Assembly (NCBI RefSeq): GCF_030035675.1
Contig: NC_084497.1
Coordinates: 30,640,437-30,704,436, forward strand
Direction: 5' to 3'
Source of the DNA: Rhineura floridana
Taxonomy: Eukaryota; Chordata; Lepidosauria; Squamata; Rhineuridae
Length of the DNA stretch: 64,000 nucleotides
The notes under the pieces were generated by a model that was not told the DNA's origin, did no database searches, and saw nothing but the letters and a program-made list of their open reading frames with translations. Of the stretch, positions 12,001 to 24,000 are shown one piece after another (positions within the stretch are counted from its first letter, which is position 1; each line of letters opens with the position of its first letter). The translations under genes and the position numbers were made by a program.

Positions 12001-15000
12001 TCTGACAAAGTGTTTGAAAGTGGGAGCAGAGGGTAATTTCATACAGCTTCTCTGTTTAAATTGCCACAAGCTTGGCTGATTGATTTTTTTTTTAAAAGAT
12101 AGGTGGCTTCCCTGCTAGTTTGGTCTGTGTTGCAGTCTCCCAGTTGTCCTGTTTAGCCTCACTGCAGTCCTCTAAGGTCCACCAGACTCTGTTTCTCTAG
12201 CCTGGATCTGGCCTTTCCCCTCACCTGGTACCTGGAGGTGCCTGGGAGTGACCCTTGGCTCTCCTGCGTGGGCAGAGCAGTAGACCTCTTGCTCGGTCTC
12301 TGAGCTTTGGGTTTCCACTTTCACTTGAATGTGACACAAATCAAAAGGAAGAGGGAAAACACATTTTTCAGTGGTCGGGAGGGAAGGAGGGGAGCTGCCT
12401 GCTGGGACTGGTGAGGCAGGCTGGCACAAAACGCCCCCCTTCTCGGGCTCCCTTTGGAAGGAGGGGGTGGGGAGCGAGCGTCTTGTTGCTCTGTCTCTGT
12501 GACGAGATGCTGCCGGCCTATGGCTGGGCACCAATGGCGAGGCCTGCCGGAGGGGGATTAGGGTCTCTGCTGTTGCTGCCTCTGCCCCAGCTTCCCTGCC
12601 TGCCTCAGGGTGCAAGGGGGCTTTTCCCTTTCTGTGGGCTTTTGCAGACTATGAACAAAGCCACTCCCGCCTTCGGCCGCTTGCCTTGGATGTAGCAAGG
12701 TGGGTGGGGGCTGTGCAAGGCTGTCCTCTCCCTGCCCCCCAACGGCCCCCTGCTGTAGGGCTTTGTGTTCCACAAGGTGGGGGCAAGTTCAGGAAGACCC
12801 ATGTCTGGCCAAGCTGCCTGTGAGGAGGAGCCTGTGGGGCAGGCTCCCGCTGCGTCCCCCGGAGAGCCAGCGGGGCTGTACATCAGGAAGCGAGTGGAGC
12901 GGGCAAGTAATGCATGCGGTGTCGGTTGGTTGTTGGGGGTCTTTGATCCCCTCTGAAGAATTGGCTGGGGGAGAGGGAGGTCACGTGGACAATCTCCCCC
13001 ACTGCCCCTCTTGCAGTGGGGTGGGCAGGTTCTGAACATGCTGGTTTTGGTGGGTACGCAGATGGGCCAGAAGAACGTCTGAAGGGACCTTCTCGGGGCT
13101 GAGGAGGGACGCTGGCTGCGGTGCTTACTTGCCATTGTGGGTCTGCCTGACAGGCCCTTCTGTCTTCCCTCTGGGAACTTTGCTTGGTGGGTCAATGGGG
13201 TCCTCCAGGAGAGTGGCAGGAATTGTACAGAAATGGCTGCAGTTGTGCATAAGGTGTTTTGCTGTGCAGAATATGGCTTGTTAAAAAAGCGAATGGCTTC
13301 CCTCCTCTCTGCTCCTTTCTCCTCTTCCGGCCTGAGGGGCGATGTGCCTTCCCGTTGGTGGCCTTTGGTGTCTGCCTTGCTTCCCCACCATGCTTTGCTG
13401 TGCAGCTGGCCCAAAGTTTGCGCCTGAAGGGGTCTGGCCCAGTGACCAATGACGACGTGGGTATCCTCCCCGCCCCCTCATCCCCCTTGGCTGTGGGGCT
13501 CTGCTGCCCAAGGGGCCCAGCGTATGGCGGGTGCCACTCTTCCAGCAGGATGGATATTTGCATCCAGCAGCCCGCTGTATGTTGAGACCCTCCCTGAGTA
13601 GCTCAGCTCCACTCGGTCATCAAGAGGTTCTGCCGAGGTGGGGAGGTGTTTGGCTTGATGTAAGAAGTGGCTCGCTGTTCTCAGCTTCTGAGCATTTGAA
13701 ATAATTTCCAAGAAGAGAGTGCCTTTGAGTGCATGCAGAATGCTTCCCACCCCTCGATTACCACAGAGCCTTCCTACATATCTGCACTTTGAGCTTCTAG
13801 AAGAGAAAGGAAGGGGCTCCCGAGACCTGCCCCTCCCTCTCTCCCAAAGGGAGTCTTTTGGGTTCTGTCTGTGGCAGTGCTGGTGGTGGAGATTCCAAAC
13901 AGTATCTTAACCCTCTTGTATGCCCAGATCCTGCCAGCCACTTTCCTTCTCCCTCTCTCGCTCCATGTGTGGTTGTCCCCCGGGCCCCTTTTGACTCTTC
14001 AGCTCCTGATTCCCTTTGTGCCTCCCTGGGTCCTTTTCTCTGATCCCTTATCCTCTGCCTTCCTCCTCTTTGCCTGTCAAAGAAGGCTTCCAGAATTCTC
14101 TCTGGTTGAACCATTTTGGCTTGACCAAAGTTAGCTGTTCTTGACATTGCCCTCTTCTCAGCTACCCCCTCTGCCTCCCTCAACACCAGCCTCTTCACTC
14201 TCTCTCTCCCTAACTTTTTACCCTTCCCCACAGCTACTTTTCCCATCTGAACAGGCTTCCCATTCTCTCACAGAGCCTGCCAGTTTGTCAACATTCATGT
14301 TCATTGCGAGCTTTCCTCAGAGCAGTTTAAATGTTTGTGAGCATTCTGTGGCATCACAGCTGTGCAACCAGTGGCTGGAGGGCAGGCAGTCTGTGACTCT
14401 GGGGTGTGGGGATATTGTGTCATTACTCCGGCACTCGAGTGGCCAGGGGTGGGGAGATCACTTTGGGCAGTGGTGGGGAAATACACAGCCCCATTCCCCT
14501 CTTGAAAGCAAGTGACTGCTTAGCGTTCTTGCCTAGTCTAGAGCCCCCAGCCTCTGTGTATGGCTGCACCTTGGGAGGGTGGCAGTAGCTCTTTCCTCCC
14601 CTCCCCAGGCTAGTCGTGCACTGACCTTGCAATGTCTTTTGATGTGGAAGCTGGATCAGGCTATTCACTGGAGCGCCGCGGGGCTGGGTGTCTGGCAAAG
14701 GGAGGCGCAGCTGAGGAGGACCCAGAAGGTGAGTGGCTTCCCAGGTCAGCTACTGCAGAGAGGCAAAGGAAGGATGAGCTGCGGTGTGGTGTTGGTGGGG
14801 GCCGGCTGCCGTTTGGACACTGTCACAAGCAACAACAACCCCCTCCCCCCGTCAAGCAGCTTCAGGCTTGTACATACAGTGGTGGCATCAGCTGATGGGG
14901 GTCTGTGTGTGATGTAGCCCTCAGCTGGGGACCAACCAAGGAAGCTGAGTGACAGGGGTGGGGGTTGCCTTGTTTTACCCTGTCTTTGATGAGAAGAAAA

Positions 15001-18000
15001 TGGGCTGTTCAGAGGAACCTCACTGCAGGCTGAGCTCCCTTTGGGGAAGACTCAAGGAAGCCCTGGAGGCTCCTCATGTCTTTGTGACCGCCCCCCCTGC
15101 TTCCAGACATGTAGGTTGGGAAGGGAGAGTAGCCAGTGGGCAGCTGGCACTAGGTAGGGCCCCGCTGAACCCAGCAGGGCATCTCTAGGCACCCACAAGC
15201 AGCTCCAGGGCGAACCACTTCATCCTTGCCTGTTGCCGCCTGCCTGGGTCTCTTCTTCTCTCCCGCCCCCCCCCCAAATCAGCTGCCCAATTGCTGATCC
15301 TCTTTTCTGAGTCCCTGGACTCTTCTCTTCCTGGCGGGGGGGGGGCTGCATCTTAGGGTTTTTTCCTGTACAACATCTAGCACATTCATGCGCCAGATAA
15401 ATGTTTCACCCTCCAGACTAAGGGAAAGCAAGTTGGTTTTTTTAATAATAATAATAAAAAGATACTTTTTGTGGAGGTAATTGCGTTTGAGTGTGAGACT
15501 GTGAGTCACCTGCCAAGGCAACGTGTTTTGGGAAGCGGTGACCGCCCTTAACAGCAGCTGCTTCTGGGTCTCCTCCAGGTCAGCCTCTGGTTCCCCACAG
15601 TGGCCAGCTGGGAGCCCACAATGAGGAGTGTGAAAACAAATGGCCCTCTCCTGCTGTTGCTCTCAGGAAATGGTATTCAGGGGTAGACAGCCTTGGGATA
15701 TGGAGGTTCCAAACGGCCATGATGGGTCCTTTCGCGTGCACACGCACACCCCTCCCTCTGTATTTGAAGAAGCCTGTGCTATTCCTGCTGCCTCCTTCAT
15801 CCTTCTCCTCTTCCCTTCCCTGGGACACCTCAGCTGGAGCAGGCTCTGCGCTTGGAGACAGGGGAGCGGGAACGGGAGTCGCTGGAGAACAAGAGCCTGG
15901 CCCAGCAGAACATTGAGCTGCGCCGGCGGCTGGACGAGGAGCAGGCGGCCTACAAGCGCAAGCTCCAGGCCTACCAGGAGGGGCAGCAGCGGCAGGCCCA
16001 GCTGGTGCAGAAGCTGCAAGCCAAGGTGGGCTGCCTCCCTCCCCCACAGCTGCAAGAGGGAAAGAGGGAGAGCGAGCGAGTGCTGGCCTTGTGGTTTTCT
16101 TTCATGGCAGGAATTGCTCTAAACAACTGATGTGTGAGCAGGGTTGGGAGGGTACTTAATCAACTAGAGCCGGGTTCCCAGGCGGTGGTCTGTTGACCAT
16201 CAGTGGGCCAGGAGCTTCATCCTAGATGTCTGCAGTGTGGCTATGAAGAACACTCGCAATATCAGTTCTATGTAATTCTAGTTTTAATACAGTAAAGTGC
16301 AATGTATAGGAAATAAAAGCAGCAATTGAAAATCACACAGCATCCTCACAGTACAGTACGATGGCTACAATAGGCAGGGGAAAAAACCATTAAGTGGTCT
16401 GCCAAGACCCTCAGCAGCGTGTGTGAGGAGTCTGCTGAGTTAGAGAGAGAGCACCATGTGTATGTGTATGCGCTAAGAGGTCCCTGCTCTTGGCGGGGGG
16501 CTTGTAGTTAAAAACCCAACGCAGAGCCAACAACAGAGGAAGGTGAAGGAGCTGCTGGGAGTCAGCAAGGGGAGAACGGGGGTCTGGCTTGATTATAGCA
16601 GGGGAGGAGGATGAAGAGTTGTACCAAAGGTTTCATGGGCTAGTAGGAACTCTTGTGGACTAGTAACTTCTTTGGCCTTATTTGTAGGCATGCATTTCAA
16701 TCAGCAGAGTGCTTTGCTGTCTCTGCCCTCACAACAAAGATGTTCTAATATAGTTTAAAGTCTTTTGTTTTTAAGATGTTTTAAAGTGCTTTTAGTGTTG
16801 TTTGCCCCCCTGAGCTCCTTCTGGGAGGAAGGGTGGGATATAAATTTGATATATAATGAACTCTGCAAAGTAGGTCCATTTATTTATTAATATAGAAAAG
16901 GGTTGCATCCAGTGTTAGTTCTACTTAAAGTAGGCACATTGCAGTTAATGGACATGACTAACTGAGGTCCATTAATTTTAATATGTCTACTCTGAGTAAG
17001 ACATAGTTGGCTACAACCCAAAGCCTTTACCTGACCGCCCTGGTAAATGATAAGCTTAGGATGCTTACTACACTCCACATCCAAAGGCAATTTTCCCAGG
17101 ATAGTTAAACCAGCTTGAAACTACTTTATGCTTCTCCTGCTGCTGTGCCCCAAGTTAATGCAGCTGGATTTTGGGGAGACAGATGTGGCTCACGTTCCCC
17201 TCCCGTGCCAAGTGTGTGGGCTCTTGATGCAGCTGAAGAGAGTGATCCAACAGGGGAAAGGCGGGATTTGGTCATGTTTCAGCCATTCCGTGGTTGCTGG
17301 TGGCGCTGCCTTGACCTTCCTTCCTTTTTCCTCTTTCTAGGTTGTCCAGTACAAAAAGAAGTGTGGGGAACAGGAGCAGCAGCTGCTTGAGAAATCGACA
17401 GAGTTGGAGCAGCAGCGGCTAGTGGTGAGCGCCTCTTTCACCTGAGGGTGTGTGCATGTGCATGAGTCTGCGGGTCATGCCTGCTGCCCCCACTGGTGTT
17501 TCTGGAGTCTGGTGTTTTTGCTTGCTGTGGGTTGGGGACACCCCTGCTGGTGCTGAGCAGACCTTCCACAGAGGTCCTGGGGGTGCTGGATGCCCTCCTG
17601 CCTTCTCTGTCCAATGAGGAATATTTCTGCTGCCTCCAGGTGCCATCACTTGCCACACAAATGCTGTTGATACGTTTCCTCTCCCTTTTACCTGTTTCAA
17701 TTTCTCAAACAAGATATTCTTGGGTTTGTGCCTTCCCTAGAAATATTTCCTCCTGGGATGGGAGAAAATCCCAATAAAATAACCCTAAAAATTGAGAGTG
17801 ATTCTCAGATCATGGTTGTGTGTCCTTGCAAAGGTTTCTGGGAGTTCTAGTTTAGGGCAGCTGCTGAGGATTTGGATTCTTATTTTTATTTATTTATTTA
17901 TTTATTTATTATTTTATTTGTATTCCACCCTTTCTCTCAGTAGGAGCCCAGGAAGGCAAACAAAAGCACTGAAAACACTTTAAAACGTCATAAAAACAGA

Positions 18001-21000
18001 CTTTAAAATACATTAAAATAAAACGTATTGAAAAACATTTTTTAATAAAAGCTTTAAAAACTTTTTTTAAAAAAAGAAAAAGCTTTAAAAATATATTAAA
18101 AAGCAATTCCAGCACAGATGCAGACTGGGGTATGGTCTCTGCTTAAAAGGCTTGCTGAAAGAGGAAGGTCTTCAGCAGGCACCGAAAAGATGACGGAGAT
18201 GGCACCTGTCTAATATTTAAGGGGAGGGAATTCCACAGGGTAGGTGCTGCCACACTAAAGGTCCATTTCCTATGTTGTGCAGAACGGACCTCCTGATAAG
18301 CTGGTATCTGCAGGAGGCCCCCACCTGCAGAGTGCAGTGATCAACTGGGTATATGAGGGGTAAGACGGTCTTTCAGGTATCCTGGTCCCGAGCTGTATAG
18401 GGCTTTGCACACCAAGACTAGAACCTTGAACTTAGCCCGGTAGCTAATAGGTAGCCAATGCAATTTTTTCAGCAGCAGAGTGACATGTTGGGGATACCCT
18501 GTCCCAGTGAGCAGTCTCGCCACTGCCTTTTCTCTTCTGATGTCCCTGGGTAGAGGGAATGAGGCTTTACTTCTGGGCTGCAGTGTTGAGAGGCCCTCAG
18601 GCTTCCCAAGTGGTGCCAAGAAAACACTTAGGTGCTCCGGGATCACCATCACACTTTTAGGAGTCTCTGAGCCTTCCGAATGTTTGTCCAGAGCTACCAA
18701 ACTGTAACCCCAGGTGTGGCTTTGGGTGCTTTGCATGGGAGGGGGAGGCCCTCTTCACTCTTTTGGGGGCTGGGATTTGATGCAGAGCTTGTGGTAGGGA
18801 GGGGAAGACCAGGCTGAGGTGAAGCCATGCTTCTGTGCATGCTAAGCTGACGTCTCTTCCTTATTCCTGTGTTCCAGTGCTGAATCCTGCCGCAGCTTCC
18901 AGGGCTAAGTTCTGGTGAGCACTGGCATGTCTGCTAAGCCCTGCCGGTGGCTTCTCTCTTTCCTCCTTATACCCCCACCCCACCCCCAGAGCCGCCTGGA
19001 CATCACAGAGTCGTGCTTGCGCCATGATGAGGAGCACAGCAATGACCTAGAAAACGCCCTGATCCGGCTCGAGGAAGAGCAGCAAAGGTGAGGGAGGGAG
19101 GGGCACCTTTCACAAGGCCCAACTCAGTCCATCCCAACCCCTTTTTCCATCCTCTAAACGATCCCCCTTCCTCAACAGCAGAATTGTCTTGGTTCCCATC
19201 CTTCTCCTGGGCTGCTTCAGGGGAGCGTTGGGTTTTTTGGTAACTTTAATTCAACTTTGTAGGGCGTGCTTGCTTAGGCACGGGATAAACCGCTTTATTC
19301 TCCTTGTCCCCAGGAGTGCCAGCCTTGCCCAGGTCAACGCCATGCTGAGGGAGCAGCTGGACCAAGCCAACACCGCCAACCAGGCCCTCAGTGAGGACAT
19401 CCGGAAGATGACAACAGACTGGGCCAAAGCCCGGGATGAGCTGGAGCAGCGGGAGGTGGAGTGGAGGCGAGAGGAGGAGGTCTGTGGCCCCAAAGAATCC
19501 AGGGTGCTGGAGGCAGCCTGTGGTGTTGGAGAGGGTGGAAAGTGGTCAGAGGGAGGCAGCAGGGCTTCACTGCCCATGGGGGGCTTTCGGCCCTTCGTCA
19601 TCTCTGGTGAAAGAGGTCTGACAGGTTTGTGAAATAATGCAAGAGTCTGCAAAACTATTTTTTACCACCCACCGACCCCAGGCAGCTTCCTCCCTTTCCA
19701 GCTCCCTGGCAAGCTGGCTGTCTTGTCTGCAGCCTTGCATGTTTTTGTGGACTGGGTTGGCAGAAGGCAACAGGCACAGGCGGCTTGTTCGTCTGCATTG
19801 ACATCCGCTGGTGAATTCTCCTGTTTCTGCAGACATTCAACACGTACTTCAGCAATGAGCACAGCCGCCTGCTCACCCTCTGGCGGCAAGTGGTGGGTTT
19901 CCGGAGGCTCTTTGGTGAACTGAAGACCATGACAGAGAGGTCAGTCCTCAGTTGTGGGCCTTGCCCTCTGCCCTCCGCCCCTGGGCACGTCCACACTGTG
20001 CAGAGTTAAACCTGGTTTGAAGCCCTTGTAGTTGCTGTGCCAAAAGTTCCTTTGGAGTCAGGATGAGGAAGCATTTCTGGGACACAAAGATGTGTGCCAA
20101 AAAGCATCACCAAGACAATTCTGAATGCTGCAACCTGGGCAGATCCACATTTTATTGCTGAGTTACACGTATCTGCTTGAACTGCATAAAATGACGTAAA
20201 CCAGACAGATGTGCCTGTAAATGTTTCTTACGTGAAACAGTTTTTCCTGTCTGCTAGTTGTTGAGGGGTGGGGAAGAAGCATCCATGGCCTCAGCACCTC
20301 TCTCCCTTCTGCCTGCTGCTTGAAACCATGTTGATCAGCACACTTTCAGGCCTATCCTTGCATCTGCATGAGGCCTATGAACTTGAACTTCCCTTATTTT
20401 TAAACTGTTGCTGAAAATCTAAAGATGCTCAGTTCTGCCCCCACCACAGAATGCTGCGCCTGTGTTGTGGCTGCCTGGAGTTACAGGCTGCCCGCAGGCA
20501 CAGAGTGTCATACAACTGCTGTTCTCCCCCCGCCCCCCAAAAGCACTTTCTGGAGAAGGAATATTTGGCTGGAACAGGTTTCAGGCTGGTTTAAGCTCAC
20601 TCTTATTTGCGTTGCCTGCGCAGTGGCTTGTGATGTGGAGGTGAGGTGCCAGCTGCACAACTCTAGTATGCGTGACTTCTCATCCTCCCTCTCCTGGCAG
20701 GGACCTCTCTGAGCTGAGCCATGAGCTCTCTCGGTCAAGTCGCACAGTGCACGCCGCCTGTCTGAACCTGAGCAGCACCCTGCGCCTGTCTGAGAGCAGT
20801 GCTGGTACGGCCCTGGAGAAGCAGGTGCTGCTGACGGCTCAGCTGGAGGAGCAGCTGAAGGACAAGGTGCGGGACATGATCCAGTTGCAGGTGCGCTGTG
20901 ACATGGAGAAAGCCGAGCTGAGCAGCAGGTACCGCAGTGGGGATGGAGGGGTGTGTGTGTCAGTGCATGGCAGTGGGAGGATGGGACAGATGATCCGACA

Positions 21001-24000
21001 CGTGGGCTCCAAATGTTGGCTTAGGACTGGGGGTGGGGGCCCTCAGGCGTGAGGGCCAAATGTGTCCCTCCTGGCCTTTCTCTCTGGCATTGGGACTCTC
21101 CCCAAACCAGGCCCCTTACCGACCTTGCACCATGCCCTCCTCAAGTGTTCTGCCCGGCTGGAGCGTGCCCTTGAACTCTGATTATGCTTCTTGCTCTCCT
21201 GGGTGGAGGATACAGTGGGGCGTGTGAGTGTGTCGAAAGGAAAATCTGCATGTGTTGCTCCACCGCCACCAACAGAAAGGTTGCCCAGGCGGGAGGGCGG
21301 CCTTCATTCTGGAAAAGGTTCCCCACACCTGGCTGAGGACCTTGGCGCAGGGCACCCGCTTTGCCGGCAGGAGGACCAGTGAAAAGACCCCAAAGCGCCT
21401 CCACCAGTCCAGACTCAAAAGGCGATCCTGGGCTAGATTCAGCCAAAGGCAGCTTCCTGTGCTTCTCTCTCCCTCCAGGATCAGCGAGGTCACGTCCAGC
21501 TTGGAGCGCTTGAAAGCCCAGAGCGCAGAGAAGGCCAAGACAACTGAGGCACTGACCCAGAAGCTGGAGAGCTTGGTGAGGGGAGAGAAGGGGGCTAGAC
21601 ATGTGAGGGATTAAACTGTGATCAAATGGGCGGCTGCGGAAGTTGGGGAAGGGTACAATCTCCTTGGCGGCGTGCCAGTGGCTCTGCCTGCAGATGGTCC
21701 CGGGGTCGAATCCCAGCTTCTCCGGCTGGCATGGCAAGGCACCTGCCCAACGGGCTGTGTGTCCTGATTTGCCACGCAGGGGCCATTGAGCTTGAAGCAT
21801 GAATGTATATCCAGTGTGTGTGTCCGCTGCTCTCTCTTCCTCGGTCTCCTGCTTGAGCCTGGGGTTTCTTTCCCCCGCTCTTTCCCCTCCTGAAGCTGCC
21901 AGAGTTCCTCGCAGCCTCTGCGTGTTTCTCTCCTCAGGGAGATGCCGCTTCCTGTGCTGCCGCCTCTTGTCTCCAGAGCCCTGAGGGGCCAAGGGAGGAC
22001 CCCCTCCGAAGGGCAGCCAGCCAGAGGGCCATGGGGGAATTAAGAATTACCTCAGGAGATCATGAGGATGTCGAAATGGCCTCCTTAATACGGATATAAG
22101 ATGTGCTTCCAAGGGGAAACCGTAAATTGCTTCGTAACTTCCGCACATTGCTACAGTTTTAAATAAACAAACAATAACCATTTTGAAGGTTCCCCTGTTG
22201 GATGTCCCTTTAACTGCCTGGCCTTGTCTTTCACAAGCTGGAGGCTAAATTTAAGAGATTTGCCTCTGTTCTGTCCTAGTCTCCTGAGGCTTCACCCTCG
22301 GCTGTTCGGGTGGGACGGCCGCCTTTCTCTCAACAGGGGTCTTGGTCTGTGGCCCTGAGGAGCCCCTGGATGCGGCCTTCCTTCTCCTTCCCATCCAAGC
22401 CTCCACCTGTGGGGCTTCTGCCCACCGGGGCCATAGGAGCTCCTCCCGCTCCAGCCACGTAGGCGTCTTGGGCCTGTTAGCCTTCCTATAGGAAGGCTTT
22501 GGTGAGGGCCTCCAGCCCAGAAATGTCAGGCCAAACTTTCCTCTCCCGTGCTGGCCTCCATCTGGGTGCAAACCACAAAGTCAGCGTCACCCTGTGAAAA
22601 GGCTTTCTGAGGGGAGCCTCTCTTCTCAGCCCTCTGGCCATATTCTGGGTTGTGGCCCATCATAGGTTCACTTAGTACAGACCCATTGAAATTGATGGAC
22701 ATGACTATGACCCCTGTCAAAAATCCCAGAGTGCTGCTGCCAGTCAGTGTAGGCGAGCCTGAGCTAGACAGACCAATGGTCAGTCGTTTTCCAAGGCGGC
22801 TTCCCGTGTTCCCTGCAAGTTCCAGGCCCAGAGCCTGCCAGAGAGGAGCCTGCTTTGCTGACCCCCCCCGCCTCGTGTCTGGTTGCAGGAAGCCTCTCAC
22901 GCCCAGGCACAGGCAGCAGCGGAGACCGAGGAGGTTGAAGCCTTGAGGACGGAGTCTGAAATGCTCCAGCAGACGTTACGAGACCTCGCTCAGGTAGGGG
23001 GCAGAGAAGAGCAGGCTGCTGCTGGTGGAGTCTGGTTCCCTTGCCTCATCTGAAGTGGGGGAGAGGAGCCAAGAGGAGGCCAGGTGGGGAGTCCCTTTGG
23101 TGTGTTCCCTCCATGTGGTGTGATTTCCCCCTTTCCCACAGGCTGTGATCTCCGATGCAGACAGTGCCATCCACCTCCCGTCCACCGACGCCTCGGACAG
23201 CGACGCCACTGGTTTCAGTCTGCGGGGCTTGTCCTCCAGCCTCCGTACGCCCTCCCCACTGCGTCGGTCCTCCCCCTGGCGCAGCTCATCCCCCCGGCGC
23301 AGCATCTCCCCCATCTTCCCAGACTCCACGCTGGCTGCGGTGCAGTCAGCCCTGCAGAAGCGTCAGCTGCAGCTCCAGGTAAGGGAGGACCAGCCGTTCG
23401 ATGCCCAGCAGGGCCCAAAGAGCAAGGAGGCGGGTGGGGAACTCTGGGAAACGGACGTGTCAGAACCCTGAGCAGGGATTGTTCACAGTGTGGTTGTAGG
23501 AATCTGTTTGTGGCTTTCGGGGGTGGGGGCATGCTCTTGTTTTGTGTGCGCCACAGAAGGAAGCTGAGTCTGGCCCACCCCGTACTAGGAGACCATTCCT
23601 AAAAATTTAAAATATAAATTATCCAAGTATGCAAAACACTTTCAGCCAAAATGCAAAACGCAAAACAGAGCCCATCTTGGTATCTTAAGTTTATTACTAA
23701 TTATGTATTTGCTTGTTCTGCACAATTTATTTGCCTAGGATTTTGGGGCATAAATGCAATCCCGAGCCCAACAGTTTTCGCACCCTTATCTGCTGTGCTG
23801 TGTTTGGTGCTTAGATACGTAGTTTTTTAGAAATACTTTAATTACTGTTACTGTTGACATTGTATTTTACAGTGTCAGCTGCTCAGGGCTCCTCTGGGAG
23901 GAAAGGCAGTATTGAAATACAATGAACAAGCACAACAATAAGAATTCTGCTTTACTACCCCTGTGGTCCATTCCTGAATGTGATGATGTTTTGGAGTTTC

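Larger units (their letters stand above)
10335..15833 (+). other. CROCC: CROCC intron 3, the largest intron
   Basis: 5.5 kb with few recognisable repeats, unlike its neighbours. It contains an RFX X-box at 11884-11897, a weaker copy at 11845-11858, and an open exon-like segment with a start codon at 12801-12902. These suggest a possible internal promoter. Confidence 0.6.
16140..17340 (+). other. CROCC: CROCC intron 4, main part
   Basis: Contains the LINE 3' tail at 16740-16858 and the palindromic element at 16900-17020. The rest is AT-rich unassigned sequence. Confidence 0.6.
21576..22888 (+). other. CROCC: CROCC intron 10
   Basis: Contains a B-box-like string GGTCGAATCC near 21703 (possible tRNA-derived SINE scrap), a partial palindromic element (22638-22710) and a SINE 3' end (22735-22830). 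The rest is unassigned. Confidence 0.5.

Noticed and set aside
12605-13414. 269-codon minus-strand open frame in CROCC intron 3
   Set aside because: Pro/Ser/Arg-rich low-complexity translation without motifs or splice support.
13402-13452. Exon-like segment in CROCC intron 3 with CAG before and GTGGGT after ([11 protein letters not shown]..)
   Set aside because: The start resembles exon 4 (LEQALRL), but similarity ends after a few residues and nothing in human rootletin corresponds. Probably chance.
14632-14728. ATG-initiated frame ending at a strong GTGAGT donor ([10 protein letters not shown]..)
   Set aside because: It ends in phase 1 while CROCC exon 4 starts in phase 0, so it cannot splice in frame.
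21690-21760. B-box-like string suggesting a tRNA gene
   Set aside because: No matching A box, acceptor stem or T-loop pairing. At best a decayed SINE.
21141-21992. 283-codon minus-strand open frame over CROCC exon 10
   Set aside because: Shadow of coding and GC-rich sequence on the plus strand. No family resemblance.
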